From assembly GCF_031760065.1 (NCBI RefSeq), contig NZ_CP134500.1, forward strand, positions 6,882,001 through 6,946,000: 64,000 nucleotides of DNA. Direction: 5' to 3'. The stretch's first letter is position 1, and each line of letters begins with the position of its first letter. Below the pieces are notes generated by a model. That model was given only the letters and a program-made list of their open reading frames with translations. It did no database searches and had not been told where the DNA came from. Both the position numbers and the translations under genes were made by a program. The DNA is from Streptomyces durocortorensis. Its GTDB lineage: Bacteria; Actinomycetota; Actinomycetes; Streptomycetales; Streptomycetaceae. Shown here in pieces: positions 33,944-42,717 of the stretch.

Positions 33944-36362
33944 AGCGCCGCAACGCCTTCGCCAGATAGGGTGCCGTACGGCTCCCCGCCGCCCGCGCCA
34001 CCTCCTCCGGCGTGCCGGTCGCCACGATCCGCCCGCCCCGGTCCCCGCCCCCGGGCCCCAGATCGATGACCTGGTCCGCGCCCGCCACCACGGCCATGTC
34101 GTGCTCCACGACCACCACCGTGCTCCCCGCGTCGACGAGTCCGTGCAACTGCCGCATCAGTACCTCCACATCGGCCGGATGCAGCCCCGTCGTCGGCTCG
34201 TCCAGCAGATACAGCGTGTGCCCGCGCCGCGTGCGCTGGAGCTCGGAGGCGAGCTTGATCCGCTGCGCCTCGCCGCCGGACAGCTCGGTGGCGGGCTGCC
34301 CGAGCCGCAGATAGCCGAGCCCCACGTCCAGCAGCGTGGTCAGCGCGCGCTCGGCGGCCGGGGTCCCGGCAAAGAAGGAGGCAGCCGATTCCACGGTGAG
34401 ATCAAGCACCTGAGCGATCGTCAGGCCGCGCAGGGTGATGTCCAGGGTCTCCGGGTTGTAGCGGGCGCCGTGACAGTCCGGGCAGGGCGCGTACGTGCTG
34501 GGCAGGAAGAGCAGCTCCACCGAGACGAACCCCTCGCCCTGGCAGGTCTCGCACCGCCCGCCGCTCACGTTGAACGAGAACCGCCCCGCCGTGTAGCCCC
34601 GCTCCCGTGCCGTCCGAGTCTGCGCGAACAGCTTCCGTACCGTGTCGAAGAGCCCGGTGTACGTGGCCAGGTTGGACCGGGGCGTCCGGCCGATGGGCTT
34701 CTGGTCGACCTGGACGAGCCGGTCCACGGCCTCAAGTCCGGTCGCGGAAGCGCAGTACTGCATGCCCGCCCCGGCCTCCTCGCCCGACTGCCGGTCCGCG
34801 AGCACCCCGGCGAGGACCTGGCCGACGAGGGTCGACTTGCCCGACCCCGACACCCCGGTCACCGCCGTGAACACCCCGAGCGGGAAGGCCGCGTCGACCC
34901 CGCGCAGGTTGTGCCGCTCCACGCCGGACAGCCGCAGCCACCCGGATGGGCTGCGCGGCTCCCGTACGGCTGACGGCTCGTCGCCCTCGCGGAACAGGAA
35001 CCGCCGCGTCGCCGACTCCGGTACCTCCGCCAGCCCCTCGGGCGGCCCGCTGTGCAGCACCCGCCCGCCGTGTTCCCCGGCCAGCGGCCCCACGTCCACC
35101 AGCCAGTCCGCCCGCCGCACCACGTCCATCTGGTGCTCCACCACGAACACCGAGTTCCCGGCCTCCTTGAGCCGGCCGAGCACCGCGAGCAGGGACTCCG
35201 TGTCGGCGGGGTGCAGCCCGGCCGACGGCTCGTCCAGGACATAGACGACACCGAAGAGTCCGGAGCGCAACTGCGTGGCCAGCCGCAGCCGTTGCAGCTC
35301 ACCCGAGGAGAGTGTCGGAGCGGTGCGGTCCAGGCTCAGATAGCCGAGCCCCAGCTCGGTCACCGTCCCGATCCGGGCCAGCAGATCCCCGGTCAGCACC
35401 CGCGCGGTCTCCTCGCCGCCCGCACCGGCCGCCGAGAGCGCGTTGGCCAGGTCGGACAGGGGCAGGGCTGCCAGCTCCGCGATGGTCCGCCCGGCGAACG
35501 TCACCGCCATCGCCTCCGGCCGCAGCCTGCTCCCGCCGCACGCCGGGCACGGCACACTGGTCAGGAAGCGTTCCGCCTTCGCCCTCAGGGTGCGGCTCTT
35601 GGTGTCGGCGAAGGTGTGCAGCACATAGCGCCGGGCGCTCATATACGTTCCCTGGTAAGGGCGTTGGATGCGGCCCGCGTCCCGCACCGGGTGGACCGTC
35701 ACCACCGGCTGCTCGTCGGTGAACAGAATCCACTCCCGGTCCTTCGCGTCCAGCTCGCGCCATGGCCGGTCGACGTCGTACCCCAGGGCGTCCAGCACAT
35801 CCCGCAGATTCTTCCCCTGCCAGGCACCCGGCCAGGCGGCGATCGCCCCGTCCCGGATCGACCGCGAGGGGTCCGGTACGAGCAGCCCCTCGTCCGTCCG
35901 GTGGATGCGCCCCAGTCCGTGGCACTCGGGGCAGGCCCCGGCCGCCGTATTGGGGGAGAAGGCGTCGGAGTCGAGGCGTTCGGCGCCCGCCGGATAGTCC
36001 CCGGCCCGGGAGTACAGCATCCGCAGCGAGTTGGAGAGCGTGGTGACCGTCCCCACCGACGACCGGGCCCCGGGCGCGGAGCGCCGCTGCTCCAGGGAGA
36101 CGGCTGGCGGCAGCCCGGTGATCTCCCCGACGGCGGGCGCGCCCACCTGGTGGATGAGCCGCCGCGCGTAGGGCGCGACCGACTCGAAGTAGCGGCGCTG
36201 GGCCTCGGCGTAGATGGTCCCGAACGCCAGCGAGGACTTCCCCGACCCCGAGACCCCGGTGAAGACCGTGAGGGTGTCGCGCGGGATGTCGACATGCACG
36301 TCCTGGAGGTTGTGCTCGCGCGCGCCGCGCACCCGGACGTACGGATCGTGGGGGGAGTGCAT
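33942..36362 (-). CDS. UvrA paralogue (short, class II type)
   Basis: 806 residues against about 950 for standard UvrA. Two ABC halves are complete. The first has Walker A GVSGSGKSSLAFGT and signature LSSGELQRLRLATQL; the second has GVSGSGKSTLVGQV and LSGGEAQRIKLASEL. CxxC zinc modules are CPECHGLG, CPACGG, CETCQGEG and CPDCHG. The shortening fits the UvrA2/DrrC-like group that lacks the UvrB-interaction domain and is linked to resistance to DNA-binding drugs rather than general excision repair. ATG at 36362. It is probably monocistronic and converges on sdhB. Confidence 0.88.
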   Translation of the reverse strand: MHSPHDPYVRVRGAREHNLQDVHVDIPRDTLTVFTGVSGSGKSSLAFGTIYAEAQRRYFESVAPYARRLIHQVGAPAVGEITGLPPAVSLEQRRSAPGARSSVGTVTTLSNSLRMLYSRAGDYPAGAERLDSDAFSPNTAAGACPECHGLGRIHRTDEGLLVPDPSRSIRDGAIAAWPGAWQGKNLRDVLDALGYDVDRPWRELDAKDREWILFTDEQPVVTVHPVRDAGRIQRPYQGTYMSARRYVLHTFADTKSRTLRAKAERFLTSVPCPACGGSRLRPEAMAVTFAGRTIAELAALPLSDLANALSAAGAGGEETARVLTGDLLARIGTVTELGLGYLSLDRTAPTLSSGELQRLRLATQLRSGLFGVVYVLDEPSAGLHPADTESLLAVLGRLKEAGNSVFVVEHQMDVVRRADWLVDVGPLAGEHGGRVLHSGPPEGLAEVPESATRRFLFREGDEPSAVREPRSPSGWLRLSGVERHNLRGVDAAFPLGVFTAVTGVSGSGKSTLVGQVLAGVLADRQSGEEAGAGMQYCASATGLEAVDRLVQVDQKPIGRTPRSNLATYTGLFDTVRKLFAQTRTARERGYTAGRFSFNVSGGRCETCQGEGFVSVELLFLPSTYAPCPDCHGARYNPETLDITLRGLTIAQVLDLTVESAASFFAGTPAAERALTTLLDVGLGYLRLGQPATELSGGEAQRIKLASELQRTRRGHTLYLLDEPTTGLHPADVEVLMRQLHGLVDAGSTVVVVEHDMAVVAGADQVIDLGPGGGDRGGRIVATGTPEEVARAAGSRTAPYLAKALRR

Positions 36363-36430
36363 GGGGATGGGCTCCGTACGGGGGTCGGGGAGGGGGCGGC
36401 GGCCAGAAGGGGCAAACGGTTCGATTCTAG

Positions 36431-36589
36431 GCGCGGCGGGCTGTGCGAGCCGGTCGGGGCAGCTCGCGGCCCGGACCGCCGCTGCTGCTCGACTGCTCGC
36501 GCCGGTGCGCGACCCGTGAACGGGTGGCCGCCCACCGGCGGCAGGCCGCGGAACGGGAAGCGGGGGCTGACCTGAGCACCGCCCTGTGA
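36431..36589 (+). pseudogene. Remnant of a CGNR-type zinc-finger regulator
   Basis: An open frame immediately after a TAG at 36428 reads PPLLLDCSRRCATRERVAAH and then RRQAAEREAGADLSTAL before a TGA at 36587. The CSxRCATRxRVAAHRR pattern resembles the C-terminal finger of CGNR/ABATE-domain regulators. No N-terminal part, start or ribosome site is present, so it looks like a decayed gene tail between the UvrA-like and LLM genes. Confidence 0.35.
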
Positions 36590-36599
36590 CGCGGCCCGC

Positions 36600-37610
36600 T
36601 CAGCCGCTCTGCCGTACGATTCCGGCCAGCCGCCGCAGCGAGTCCGCCAGTGCCTCGCGGTCGTACGTGCTGGTCGTCACGAGCACCTCGTCCGCCCCGG
36701 TCTCCTTGATCGCTGTCTCCAGTTGCTCGGTCACCTGCTCCTCGGTGCCGTGGATGTGCCCGTCGAGTCCCCGCTCGTACAGCTGACGCTCCTTGGCCGT
36801 CATCGTGCGGCCCTCGATCTCCTCGGCGGGGGCCAGCGGGGGGAAGCTGCCGTGGGTGCGGGCGTACGCCATGGCCCAGGCCTCCGGGACCAGCAGGCGC
36901 CGGGCCGCCTCCTCGGTGGCGGCGACGGCCACCGTGCCGGAGACGATCACCTCGGGGCGCTCGGCGCGGGCCGAGGGGCGGAAGTCCCTGCGGTACACCT
37001 CGATGGCGCGCAGCACCTTCCCCCGGCCGCGCAGATCGCCGATGACGAGGGGGAGTCCGGCTGCGGCCGCGACCGCCGCGCCCTCGCCTATGGCCAGGAC
37101 GTACGCGGGGATGCGCAGCCCCTCCGCCGGGCGGGCGTGCACCTGGGGATGGGCGCGCTGGGTGCCGTCGATCCAGCCGAGCAGTTCGGCGAGGCGTCCG
37201 GGGAAGTCCTCCGCGGCCTCCTTGCCGTGGCCGAGTGCCCGGCGGACGCCGTCGGTGAAGCCCACGGAACGGCCGAGCCCCATGTCGATCCGGCCGGGGA
37301 AGAGGGCGGCGAGCACCCCGAACTGCTCGGCCACGACGAGCGGTTGGTGGTTGGGGAGCATCACGCCGCCGGTGCCGACCCGGATGGTGGAGGTCGCGGC
37401 GGCGACGGCGGCGGCCAGGACCGTCGGCGCCGACCCCGCGACGCCCGGCACGCTGTGGTGCTCGGAGACCCAGAGGCGGTGGTAGCCCAGCGCCTCCACC
37501 TCCCGCGCCAGCGTCACGGTGTCGCGCAGCGCCTGGGGGCCGTCGTGCCCCTCGCGGGTGCGGGAGCGGTCCAGGAAGGAAAACCGGGTGGAGGCGATCA
37601 CAGAGCTCAC
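36600..37610 (-). CDS. LLM-class flavin-dependent oxidoreductase
   Basis: About 336 residues in a luciferase-like TIM barrel. Motifs include REVEALGYHRLWVSEHHSVP, IRVGTGGVMLPNHQPLVVAE and GRIDMGLGRSVGFTDGVRRA. These are typical of MsnO8-like FMN/F420 oxidoreductases (the LLM subfamily with GxGxxMLPNH). The start is uncertain: GTG at 37610 is taken, GTG at 37601 or TTG at 37622 are possible, with AGAGG nearby. Substrate is unknown. It is divergent from the HAD phosphatase gene. Confidence 0.87.
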   Translation of the reverse strand: MSSVIASTRFSFLDRSRTREGHDGPQALRDTVTLAREVEALGYHRLWVSEHHSVPGVAGSAPTVLAAAVAAATSTIRVGTGGVMLPNHQPLVVAEQFGVLAALFPGRIDMGLGRSVGFTDGVRRALGHGKEAAEDFPGRLAELLGWIDGTQRAHPQVHARPAEGLRIPAYVLAIGEGAAVAAAAGLPLVIGDLRGRGKVLRAIEVYRRDFRPSARAERPEVIVSGTVAVAATEEAARRLLVPEAWAMAYARTHGSFPPLAPAEEIEGRTMTAKERQLYERGLDGHIHGTEEQVTEQLETAIKETGADEVLVTTSTYDREALADSLRRLAGIVRQSG

Positions 37611-37715
37611 ACCCTCTATCAACGTCCCGCACCGGTGAGGATTCCCGCGACCTGGACAGAGGACAGGGTCACGGCCTCACGGGCGGCCGGTGCCGGGGCT
37701 TCCTAAGCTGGCCGG

Positions 37716-38204
37716 GTGAACAACGACGCCCGGCCGCTGGCCGTATTCGACCTCGACGGCACGCTCGCCGACACAGCCCACCGACAGCACTTCCTGGAAG
37801 GCGCCAGCCGGGACTGGTCCGGCTTCTTCGCGGCGGCTCCCGCCGACCCGCCGCTCGCCGAGGGCGTACGGATGGTGCTCGCGAGCGCCGGTGAGTGCGA
37901 GATCGTCTACCTGACGGGACGCCCCGAGCGGTGCCGCAAGGACACCGTGCGCTGGCTGAGCCGCCAGGGCCTGCCCGAGGGCACCCTGTTCATGCGGCGC
38001 AACGACGACCGGCGCCCCGCGCGCCGCACGAAGCTGGAGATCCTTCAGAGGCTCGGCCGCTCGCGGGACGTGCGTGTGCTCGTGGACGACGACGAGCTGG
38101 TGTGCGACGCGGCGGAAGTGGCCGGTTTTGCCGTGGTGCGGGCCCGGTGGGCCGAACCGTCGGAGGCGCTCAAGGCTGCGCAGGAGCGCGACGGGCGCAC
38201 CTGA
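37716..38204 (+). CDS. HAD-family phosphatase, polynucleotide-kinase 3'-phosphatase-like
   Basis: 162 residues. Motif I is VFDLDGTLADTAHR, motif II is IVYLTGRPERCRKDTVRWLS, and motif IV is VLVDDDELVCDAAEVAG. The small cap-less HAD with TGRP and the RRxDxRxxxxxK stretch (MRRNDDRRPARRTKLEI) resembles the phosphatase half of PNK/PseT-type repair enzymes. Nucleic acid or nucleotide 3'-phosphates are therefore plausible substrates. GTG at 37716. Its stop abuts the dodecin stop head to head. Confidence 0.85.
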   Translation: MNNDARPLAVFDLDGTLADTAHRQHFLEGASRDWSGFFAAAPADPPLAEGVRMVLASAGECEIVYLTGRPERCRKDTVRWLSRQGLPEGTLFMRRNDDRRPARRTKLEILQRLGRSRDVRVLVDDDELVCDAAEVAGFAVVRARWAEPSEALKAAQERDGRT

Positions 38205-38420
38205 TCAGGTGTTCTCGTCGAGCCGGAAACCCACCTTAAGGCCGACTTGGTAGTGCGCGATCCGGCCATCCTCGATATGGCCGCGAACTTGATTAATCTC
38301 GAACCAGTCGAGATTGTGCAACGTTTCTGCGGCTCTTGCGATGCCGTTCTTGATCGCCGCGTCGATGCCCTCCTGGGAGGTTCCTACGATCTCGGTGACC
38401 CGATACGTGTGATTCGCCAT
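38205..38420 (-). CDS. Dodecin
   Basis: 71 residues: MANHTYRVTEIVGTSQEG, IARAAETLHNLDWFEINQVR, GHIEDGRIAHYQVGLKVGFR. This is the complete dodecin pattern, including the tryptophan that stacks on bound flavin and the Q that contacts it. Dodecins form hollow dodecamers that store or buffer FMN/riboflavin or CoA in actinobacteria. ATG at 38420. It shares the TGATCA stop/stop junction with the converging HAD gene. Confidence 0.95.
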   Translation of the reverse strand: MANHTYRVTEIVGTSQEGIDAAIKNGIARAAETLHNLDWFEINQVRGHIEDGRIAHYQVGLKVGFRLDENT

Positions 38421-38519
38421 TGTTTGTCTCCTCTCCTGTGACCACGTTGCCTCAATCCGGGGTGTCCCGCGAGGGGGCGGTCGAGGTGGGGCGGGGTGGG
38501 TACGCGCCTTGACCTACTC

Positions 38520-38535
38520 ATTGGTCCATACCAAA
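38520..38535. promoter_or_regulatory. DasR-like operator (dre)
   Basis: ATTGGTCCATACCAAA matches the DasR consensus ACTGGTCTAGACCACT at 11 of 16 positions, with symmetric TTGGT and ACCAA arms. It lies 88 bp ahead of the sugar-binding lipoprotein. DasR is the N-acetylglucosamine-responsive GntR regulator, so this predicts amino-sugar control of that gene. Confidence 0.6.
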
Positions 38536-38622
38536 ATTCAGCCAAACACCCGTGCGAGCGCCGCCCGCAATCCCCCACACCGGGTCCTGATTTCGTCGTG
38601 CCGTTTCGCAGAAGGTGACCAC

Positions 38623-39876
38623 GTGAAGAACCGCATACTCGCCGGAGCCGTAGCGCTCGTGTCGTCCGTAGCGCTCGGCGGATGCGGCTACTTGCCGGGT
38701 TCGGGTGGCGGAGACCGCACGGTCACGATCTGGCTGATGAAGAACAGCGCCTCGCCCGGCTTCCTGGACAAGTTCACCCGCTCGTACGAGGAGGAGAACC
38801 CCTCGATCGAGCTGGAATTCAAGATCCAGGAGTGGGGCGGCATCGGCCCCAAGGTCCTTGCCGCACTGGAGAGCGACGACGCCCCGGACGTGATCGAAGT
38901 CGGAAACACGCAGGTCGCGCAGTACGCGGAGAGCGGCGGCCTGCGTGATCTCACCCTGGAGTCGATGCGGGACCTCGGCAGCGAGGACTGGCTGCCCGGC
39001 CTCGCCCAGCCCGGCAGCATCAACGGCGTTCAGTACGGCATTCCCTGGTACGCGGCCAACCGGGTGGTGATCTACAACAAGGAGATCTTCAAGGAGGCGG
39101 GCATCGACTCCGCCCCGAAGACCCGCGCCCAGTGGATCGCCGACACCGAGAAGCTCAACACCCAAGGCAACCAGGGCATGTACCTGGCCGGTCAGAACTG
39201 GTACGTGCTCGCCGGGTTCGTCTGGGACGAGGGCGGTGAACTCGCCGAGGACGACGGCGGCGACTGGCAGGGCACCCTGGACAGTGAAGAAGCCCTCGCG
39301 GGCATGGAGTTCTACAAGGAACTCCAGGCGCTCGGTGACGGCCCGACCGACGCCGACGAGGAGAAGCCCCCGCAGAACGACGTATTCGCCAAGGGGGACG
39401 TCGCCCAGATCATCTCGATGCCCGGAAGCGCCGCGCTCATCGAGCAGAAGAATCCCGAACTCAAGGGAAAGATCGGCTACTTCCCCATTCCCGGAAAGAC
39501 CGCGAAGGCCCCCGGCTCCGTATTCACCGGCGGCTCGGATCTCATCGTGCCGAAGAACGCCGACGAGCGTGCTGCGGGCATCGCCGTCGTCAAGGCGCTG
39601 GCGGGCGAGAAGTGGCAGACGGAGCTCGCCCGGAGCATGAGTTACGTCCCCAACAAGCCGAGCCTCGCCCATGTCATCGAGGGCGACGAGGGCACCGCGG
39701 CGATGGCGGAGGGAGCCACCGAGGGCCGCGCCACCCCCAACTCCCCGCAGTGGGCCCGGGTGGAGGCGGAGAACCCGATCAAGCCGTACATGACGGCGGT
39801 GCTCCAGGGCGGCGACCCGAAGAGGGAGGCCCGGACCGCCTCCGAGCGCATCACCGCGATGCTCGCGGGCAGCTGA
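38623..39876 (+). CDS. Orphan sugar ABC transporter substrate-binding lipoprotein
   Basis: 417 residues. A signal peptide ends in the lipobox LGGC near residue 21. The family 1 sugar-binding fold starts TVTIWLMKNSASPGFLDKFT and has PDVIEVGNTQVAQYAESGGL, GIPWYAANRVVIYNKEIFKE and SVFTGGSDLIVPKNADERA. The last stretch is typical of NgcE/DasA-like chito-oligosaccharide binders. No permease or ATPase genes adjoin it, so it must share a transporter encoded elsewhere. GTG at 38623 follows AGAAGGTGACCAC. A DasR-like site precedes the gene, supporting an amino-sugar ligand. Confidence 0.88.
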   Translation: MKNRILAGAVALVSSVALGGCGYLPGSGGGDRTVTIWLMKNSASPGFLDKFTRSYEEENPSIELEFKIQEWGGIGPKVLAALESDDAPDVIEVGNTQVAQYAESGGLRDLTLESMRDLGSEDWLPGLAQPGSINGVQYGIPWYAANRVVIYNKEIFKEAGIDSAPKTRAQWIADTEKLNTQGNQGMYLAGQNWYVLAGFVWDEGGELAEDDGGDWQGTLDSEEALAGMEFYKELQALGDGPTDADEEKPPQNDVFAKGDVAQIISMPGSAALIEQKNPELKGKIGYFPIPGKTAKAPGSVFTGGSDLIVPKNADERAAGIAVVKALAGEKWQTELARSMSYVPNKPSLAHVIEGDEGTAAMAEGATEGRATPNSPQWARVEAENPIKPYMTAVLQGGDPKREARTASERITAMLAGS

Positions 39877-40058
39877 TCGACCGGGGGCGGGCGTCCCCGG
39901 GGGACCGGTCGGCGTCCCCGCGGATTCAACCGTCGCACATCCCCGCTCCCCACAGCGGTCACGTCGAATCCAGCCGGTGACGGAAGAAGTAAGGGGCCGG
40001 GCCACCGCACTCCGCGGCGACCCGGCGTATCCCCGCCGATCCGTCCCCGGAGACCGCC

Positions 40059-40889
40059 ATGACCGTGCTGCCCACCGCCCCGCACGCCCCGCTGCCCGGC
40101 GCCACCACCCCCGCCCCGGCGTCACCACCTGCCCAGGCCCCGGCCGGCGAGGCCGAACCCGCCTACCGGGTCTCCCTCGCCACCTGCCAGGAAGACATAC
40201 GCGACGCCCAGCGCCTGCGCCACCTCGTGTTCGCCGGGGAGCTCGGTGCCCGGCTGGACGGGCCCGAACCCGGTCTGGACAGCGACGCCTTCGACGGGTA
40301 CTGCGACCACCTGCTGGTCCGCGAGACCGCCACCGGCGACGTCGTCGCCACCTACCGACTGCTGCCCCCGGACCGCGCCCGCATCGCCGGACGCCTCTAC
40401 GCGGAAAGCGAGTTCGATCTCACCCGGCTCGCCCCGATCCGCGACGACCTCGTCGAGGTCGGCCGCTCCTGCGTCCACCCGGCCCACCGCGACGGCGCGG
40501 TCATCGCCCTCGTCTGGGCCGGACTCGCCCGCTACATGGAACGCACCGGACACAACTGGCTCGCGGGCTGCTGCTCCCTGCCACTGGCCGACGGCGGCAC
40601 GCTCGCCGCCCGCAGCTGGAACACCGTACGCGAAGCGCACCTCGCGCCCGAGGAGCACTGGGTCACCCCGCACCGCCTCTGGGACGCCTCCGGTCACGGT
40701 CAGGCCACCGGCTCCCGGGCGGACCTGCCGCCCCTGCTGCGCGGCTACCTCCGGCTCGGCGCCTGGGTCTGCGGAGCCCCGGCGTACGACCCCGACTTCA
40801 ACGTCGCCGACCTGTACGTCCTGCTCTCGCTGCGCCGAACCGACCCCCGCTACCTCCGCCACTTCCGCTCGCTGGCCCCGCTGCGATGA
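40059..40889 (+). CDS. olsB: OlsB-like ornithine N-acyltransferase (GNAT fold)
   Basis: 276 residues. A Pro/Ala-rich leader of 35 residues is followed by the GNAT-type acyltransferase domain: YRVSLATCQEDIRDAQRLRH, DAFDGYCDHLLVRETATGDV, VEVGRSCVHPAHRDGAVIAL, and WLAGCCSLPLADGG. This is the OlsB/hemolysin-like pattern for N-acylating ornithine with a 3-hydroxyacyl-ACP. ATG at 40059. Its stop overlaps the start of the acyltransferase below (ATGA). I recall that this pair makes ornithine lipids in S. coelicolor next to the sdh genes, which agrees with the order here. Confidence 0.82.
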   Translation: MTVLPTAPHAPLPGATTPAPASPPAQAPAGEAEPAYRVSLATCQEDIRDAQRLRHLVFAGELGARLDGPEPGLDSDAFDGYCDHLLVRETATGDVVATYRLLPPDRARIAGRLYAESEFDLTRLAPIRDDLVEVGRSCVHPAHRDGAVIALVWAGLARYMERTGHNWLAGCCSLPLADGGTLAARSWNTVREAHLAPEEHWVTPHRLWDASGHGQATGSRADLPPLLRGYLRLGAWVCGAPAYDPDFNVADLYVLLSLRRTDPRYLRHFRSLAPLR

Positions 40890-41812
40890 GCACCTGCCCC
40901 GACCCGGCGCGCGCCCGCCCCGCCACCACGAACCCCTGGCTGCCCGTCGCCCCGTGCACCCCGCACGGCTGCGCCCGGCACACCGGAGCCGTACGTGCCC
41001 CGCTGCCCGCCGCACTCCTGCTGCTGACCGGCGGCGCACTGGTCCTGCTGGGGGTGGCCTGCGCCCCGCTCGCCGCGCTGCTCCCGGCCGCCCCGCGCGA
41101 CCGGCTGATACGGCGCTGGGCGGACGCCGTACCGCGTGCCTTCGGCGTACGGGTCACGGTGCGCGGCCGTCCCGAGGGGCGTGCCACCACCGGCGAACTG
41201 GTCGTCGCCAACCACATCTCCTGGCTGGACATCCCGATCGTCACCGCCGTCCTGCCCGGGCGGATGCTCGCCAAGAGCGAGATCGGGCGCTGGCCCGTCC
41301 TCGGCCCGCTCGCCGCGCTCGGCGGCACCCTGTTCATCGAGCGCGACCGGCTGCGCACCCTGCCCGCAGCCGTACGGACCCTCACCGGGGCGCTGCGCTC
41401 CGGCTCCCGGGTCGTGGTCTTCCCCGAGGGCAGCACCTGGTGCGGACGGGGCGGCGGCGTGTTCCGGCCCGCCGTGTTCCAGGCGGCGATCGACGCGGGC
41501 GCGACCGTACGGCCCGTACGCATCACCTACCGCGCCGCCGGGCCCTCCGGCCCGCCCGCGGGCGCCGTCGCGTTCGTCGGGGACGACCCGCTCGCCGCCT
41601 CCCTGTGGCGGGTGGTGCGGGCCGCCGGGCTCACCGCCGAGGTCGACGTCCTCGCGCCGATCCCCGCAGACGGTGAGCCCGGTCGCCGCGCCCTGGCCGA
41701 CCGGACGCGGGCGGCCGTGTTCGAGCGGCCGGGCTCACCGGCCCGATCCGGTCGTCAGACGGCCGTCGCCAGCGACAGGGCGAACCGGCCCGCCGCATCC
41801 GTCCACCACTGA
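40886..41812 (+). CDS. olsA: OlsA-like lysolipid O-acyltransferase
   Basis: 308 residues. A Cys/Pro-rich leader and one hydrophobic segment (LLLLTGGALVLLGVACAPLA) lead to the PlsC domain. That domain has the H-x4-D motif NHISWLD, FIERDR, the FPEGST motif and a PVRITYR segment. It acylates lyso-ornithine lipid or 1-acyl-glycerol-3-phosphate. It is coupled to the OlsB-like gene by a 4-base overlap. Its last 58 bases lie antisense to the end of egtD, an unusual convergent overlap. Confidence 0.82.
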   Translation: MSTCPDPARARPATTNPWLPVAPCTPHGCARHTGAVRAPLPAALLLLTGGALVLLGVACAPLAALLPAAPRDRLIRRWADAVPRAFGVRVTVRGRPEGRATTGELVVANHISWLDIPIVTAVLPGRMLAKSEIGRWPVLGPLAALGGTLFIERDRLRTLPAAVRTLTGALRSGSRVVVFPEGSTWCGRGGGVFRPAVFQAAIDAGATVRPVRITYRAAGPSGPPAGAVAFVGDDPLAASLWRVVRAAGLTAEVDVLAPIPADGEPGRRALADRTRAAVFERPGSPARSGRQTAVASDRANRPAASVHH

Positions 41813-42717
41813 GACAGCCGCAGTCCGGCCGCCGCCAGCTCCTCGCGCACGTCCTCCCGCCGGAATTTCGCCGACACCTCCGTACGCAGCTCCTCACCGG
41901 CCTCGAACGGCACCACCAGGTCCAGTTCCCGGATCTTCACGCTCAGCGCCCGCCGTGCGCGCAGCCGCATCTCGACCCACCGGCTCTCCGCGTTCCACAC
42001 GGCGACGTGCTCGAACTCCTCCAGCGGGAAGTCGGCCCCCAGCTCACGGTTGACGACACTCAGCACGTTCTTGTTGAAGGCCGCCGTCACCCCGGCCGCG
42101 TCGTCGTACGCGGCCACCAGCGTCTCCTTCTCCTTCACCAGGTCCGTGCCCAGCAGCAGCGCGTCGCCGGGGGAGAGCAGCGAACGCACCGAGTGCAGGA
42201 ACGCCGCCCGCTCCTCCGGCAGCAGATTGCCGATCGTGCCGCCCAGGAACACCACCAGCCGGGGCCCCGGAGTTCCCGGCAGGGCCAGACCGCCGGTGAA
42301 GTCGGCGATCAGCGCGTGGATGTGCAGCTCCGGATGCTCGGCGAGCAGCGACTCGGCCGCACCCCTCAGTGCGCTCTCGCTCACATCCACCGGGACGTAA
42401 CTGTGCAACTGGGGCAGGGCGCCCAAGAGGTGGCGGGTCTTCTCGGACGACCCCGAGCCCAGCTCGATCACCGTCCGAGCCCCCGAGACCGCGGCGATCT
42501 CCTCGGCCCGCTCCTCCAGGATCTCCCGCTCCGCGCGGGTCGGGTAGTACTCGGGCAGCCGGGTGATCTCCTCGAACAGCTCACTGCCGCGCGCGTCGTA
42601 GAACCACTTCGGCGGCAGCGTCTTGGGGTGCCGGGTCAGGCCGCTGAGGACGTCGGCGCGCAGCGCCGCGTCCGTAGCGTCCACCGGCAGGGTGCGGGTC
42701 AGCAGGAAGGGACTCAC
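41755..42717 (-). CDS. egtD: Ergothioneine synthase EgtD (histidine N-trimethyltransferase)
   Basis: 320 residues. Signature KTLPPKWFYDARGSELFEEI, then YYPTRAEREILEERAEEIA, a SAM loop TVIELGSGSSEKTRHLL, and FLGGTIGNLLPEERAAFL. This is the EgtD/DUF2260 pattern, making hercynine from histidine and three SAM. GTG at 42717 overlaps the stop of egtC by four bases (GTGA), so it is the last gene of a four-gene coupled operon. Its 3' end overlaps olsA on the other strand. Confidence 0.95.
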   Translation of the reverse strand: MSPFLLTRTLPVDATDAALRADVLSGLTRHPKTLPPKWFYDARGSELFEEITRLPEYYPTRAEREILEERAEEIAAVSGARTVIELGSGSSEKTRHLLGALPQLHSYVPVDVSESALRGAAESLLAEHPELHIHALIADFTGGLALPGTPGPRLVVFLGGTIGNLLPEERAAFLHSVRSLLSPGDALLLGTDLVKEKETLVAAYDDAAGVTAAFNKNVLSVVNRELGADFPLEEFEHVAVWNAESRWVEMRLRARRALSVKIRELDLVVPFEAGEELRTEVSAKFRREDVREELAAAGLRLSQWWTDAAGRFALSLATAV

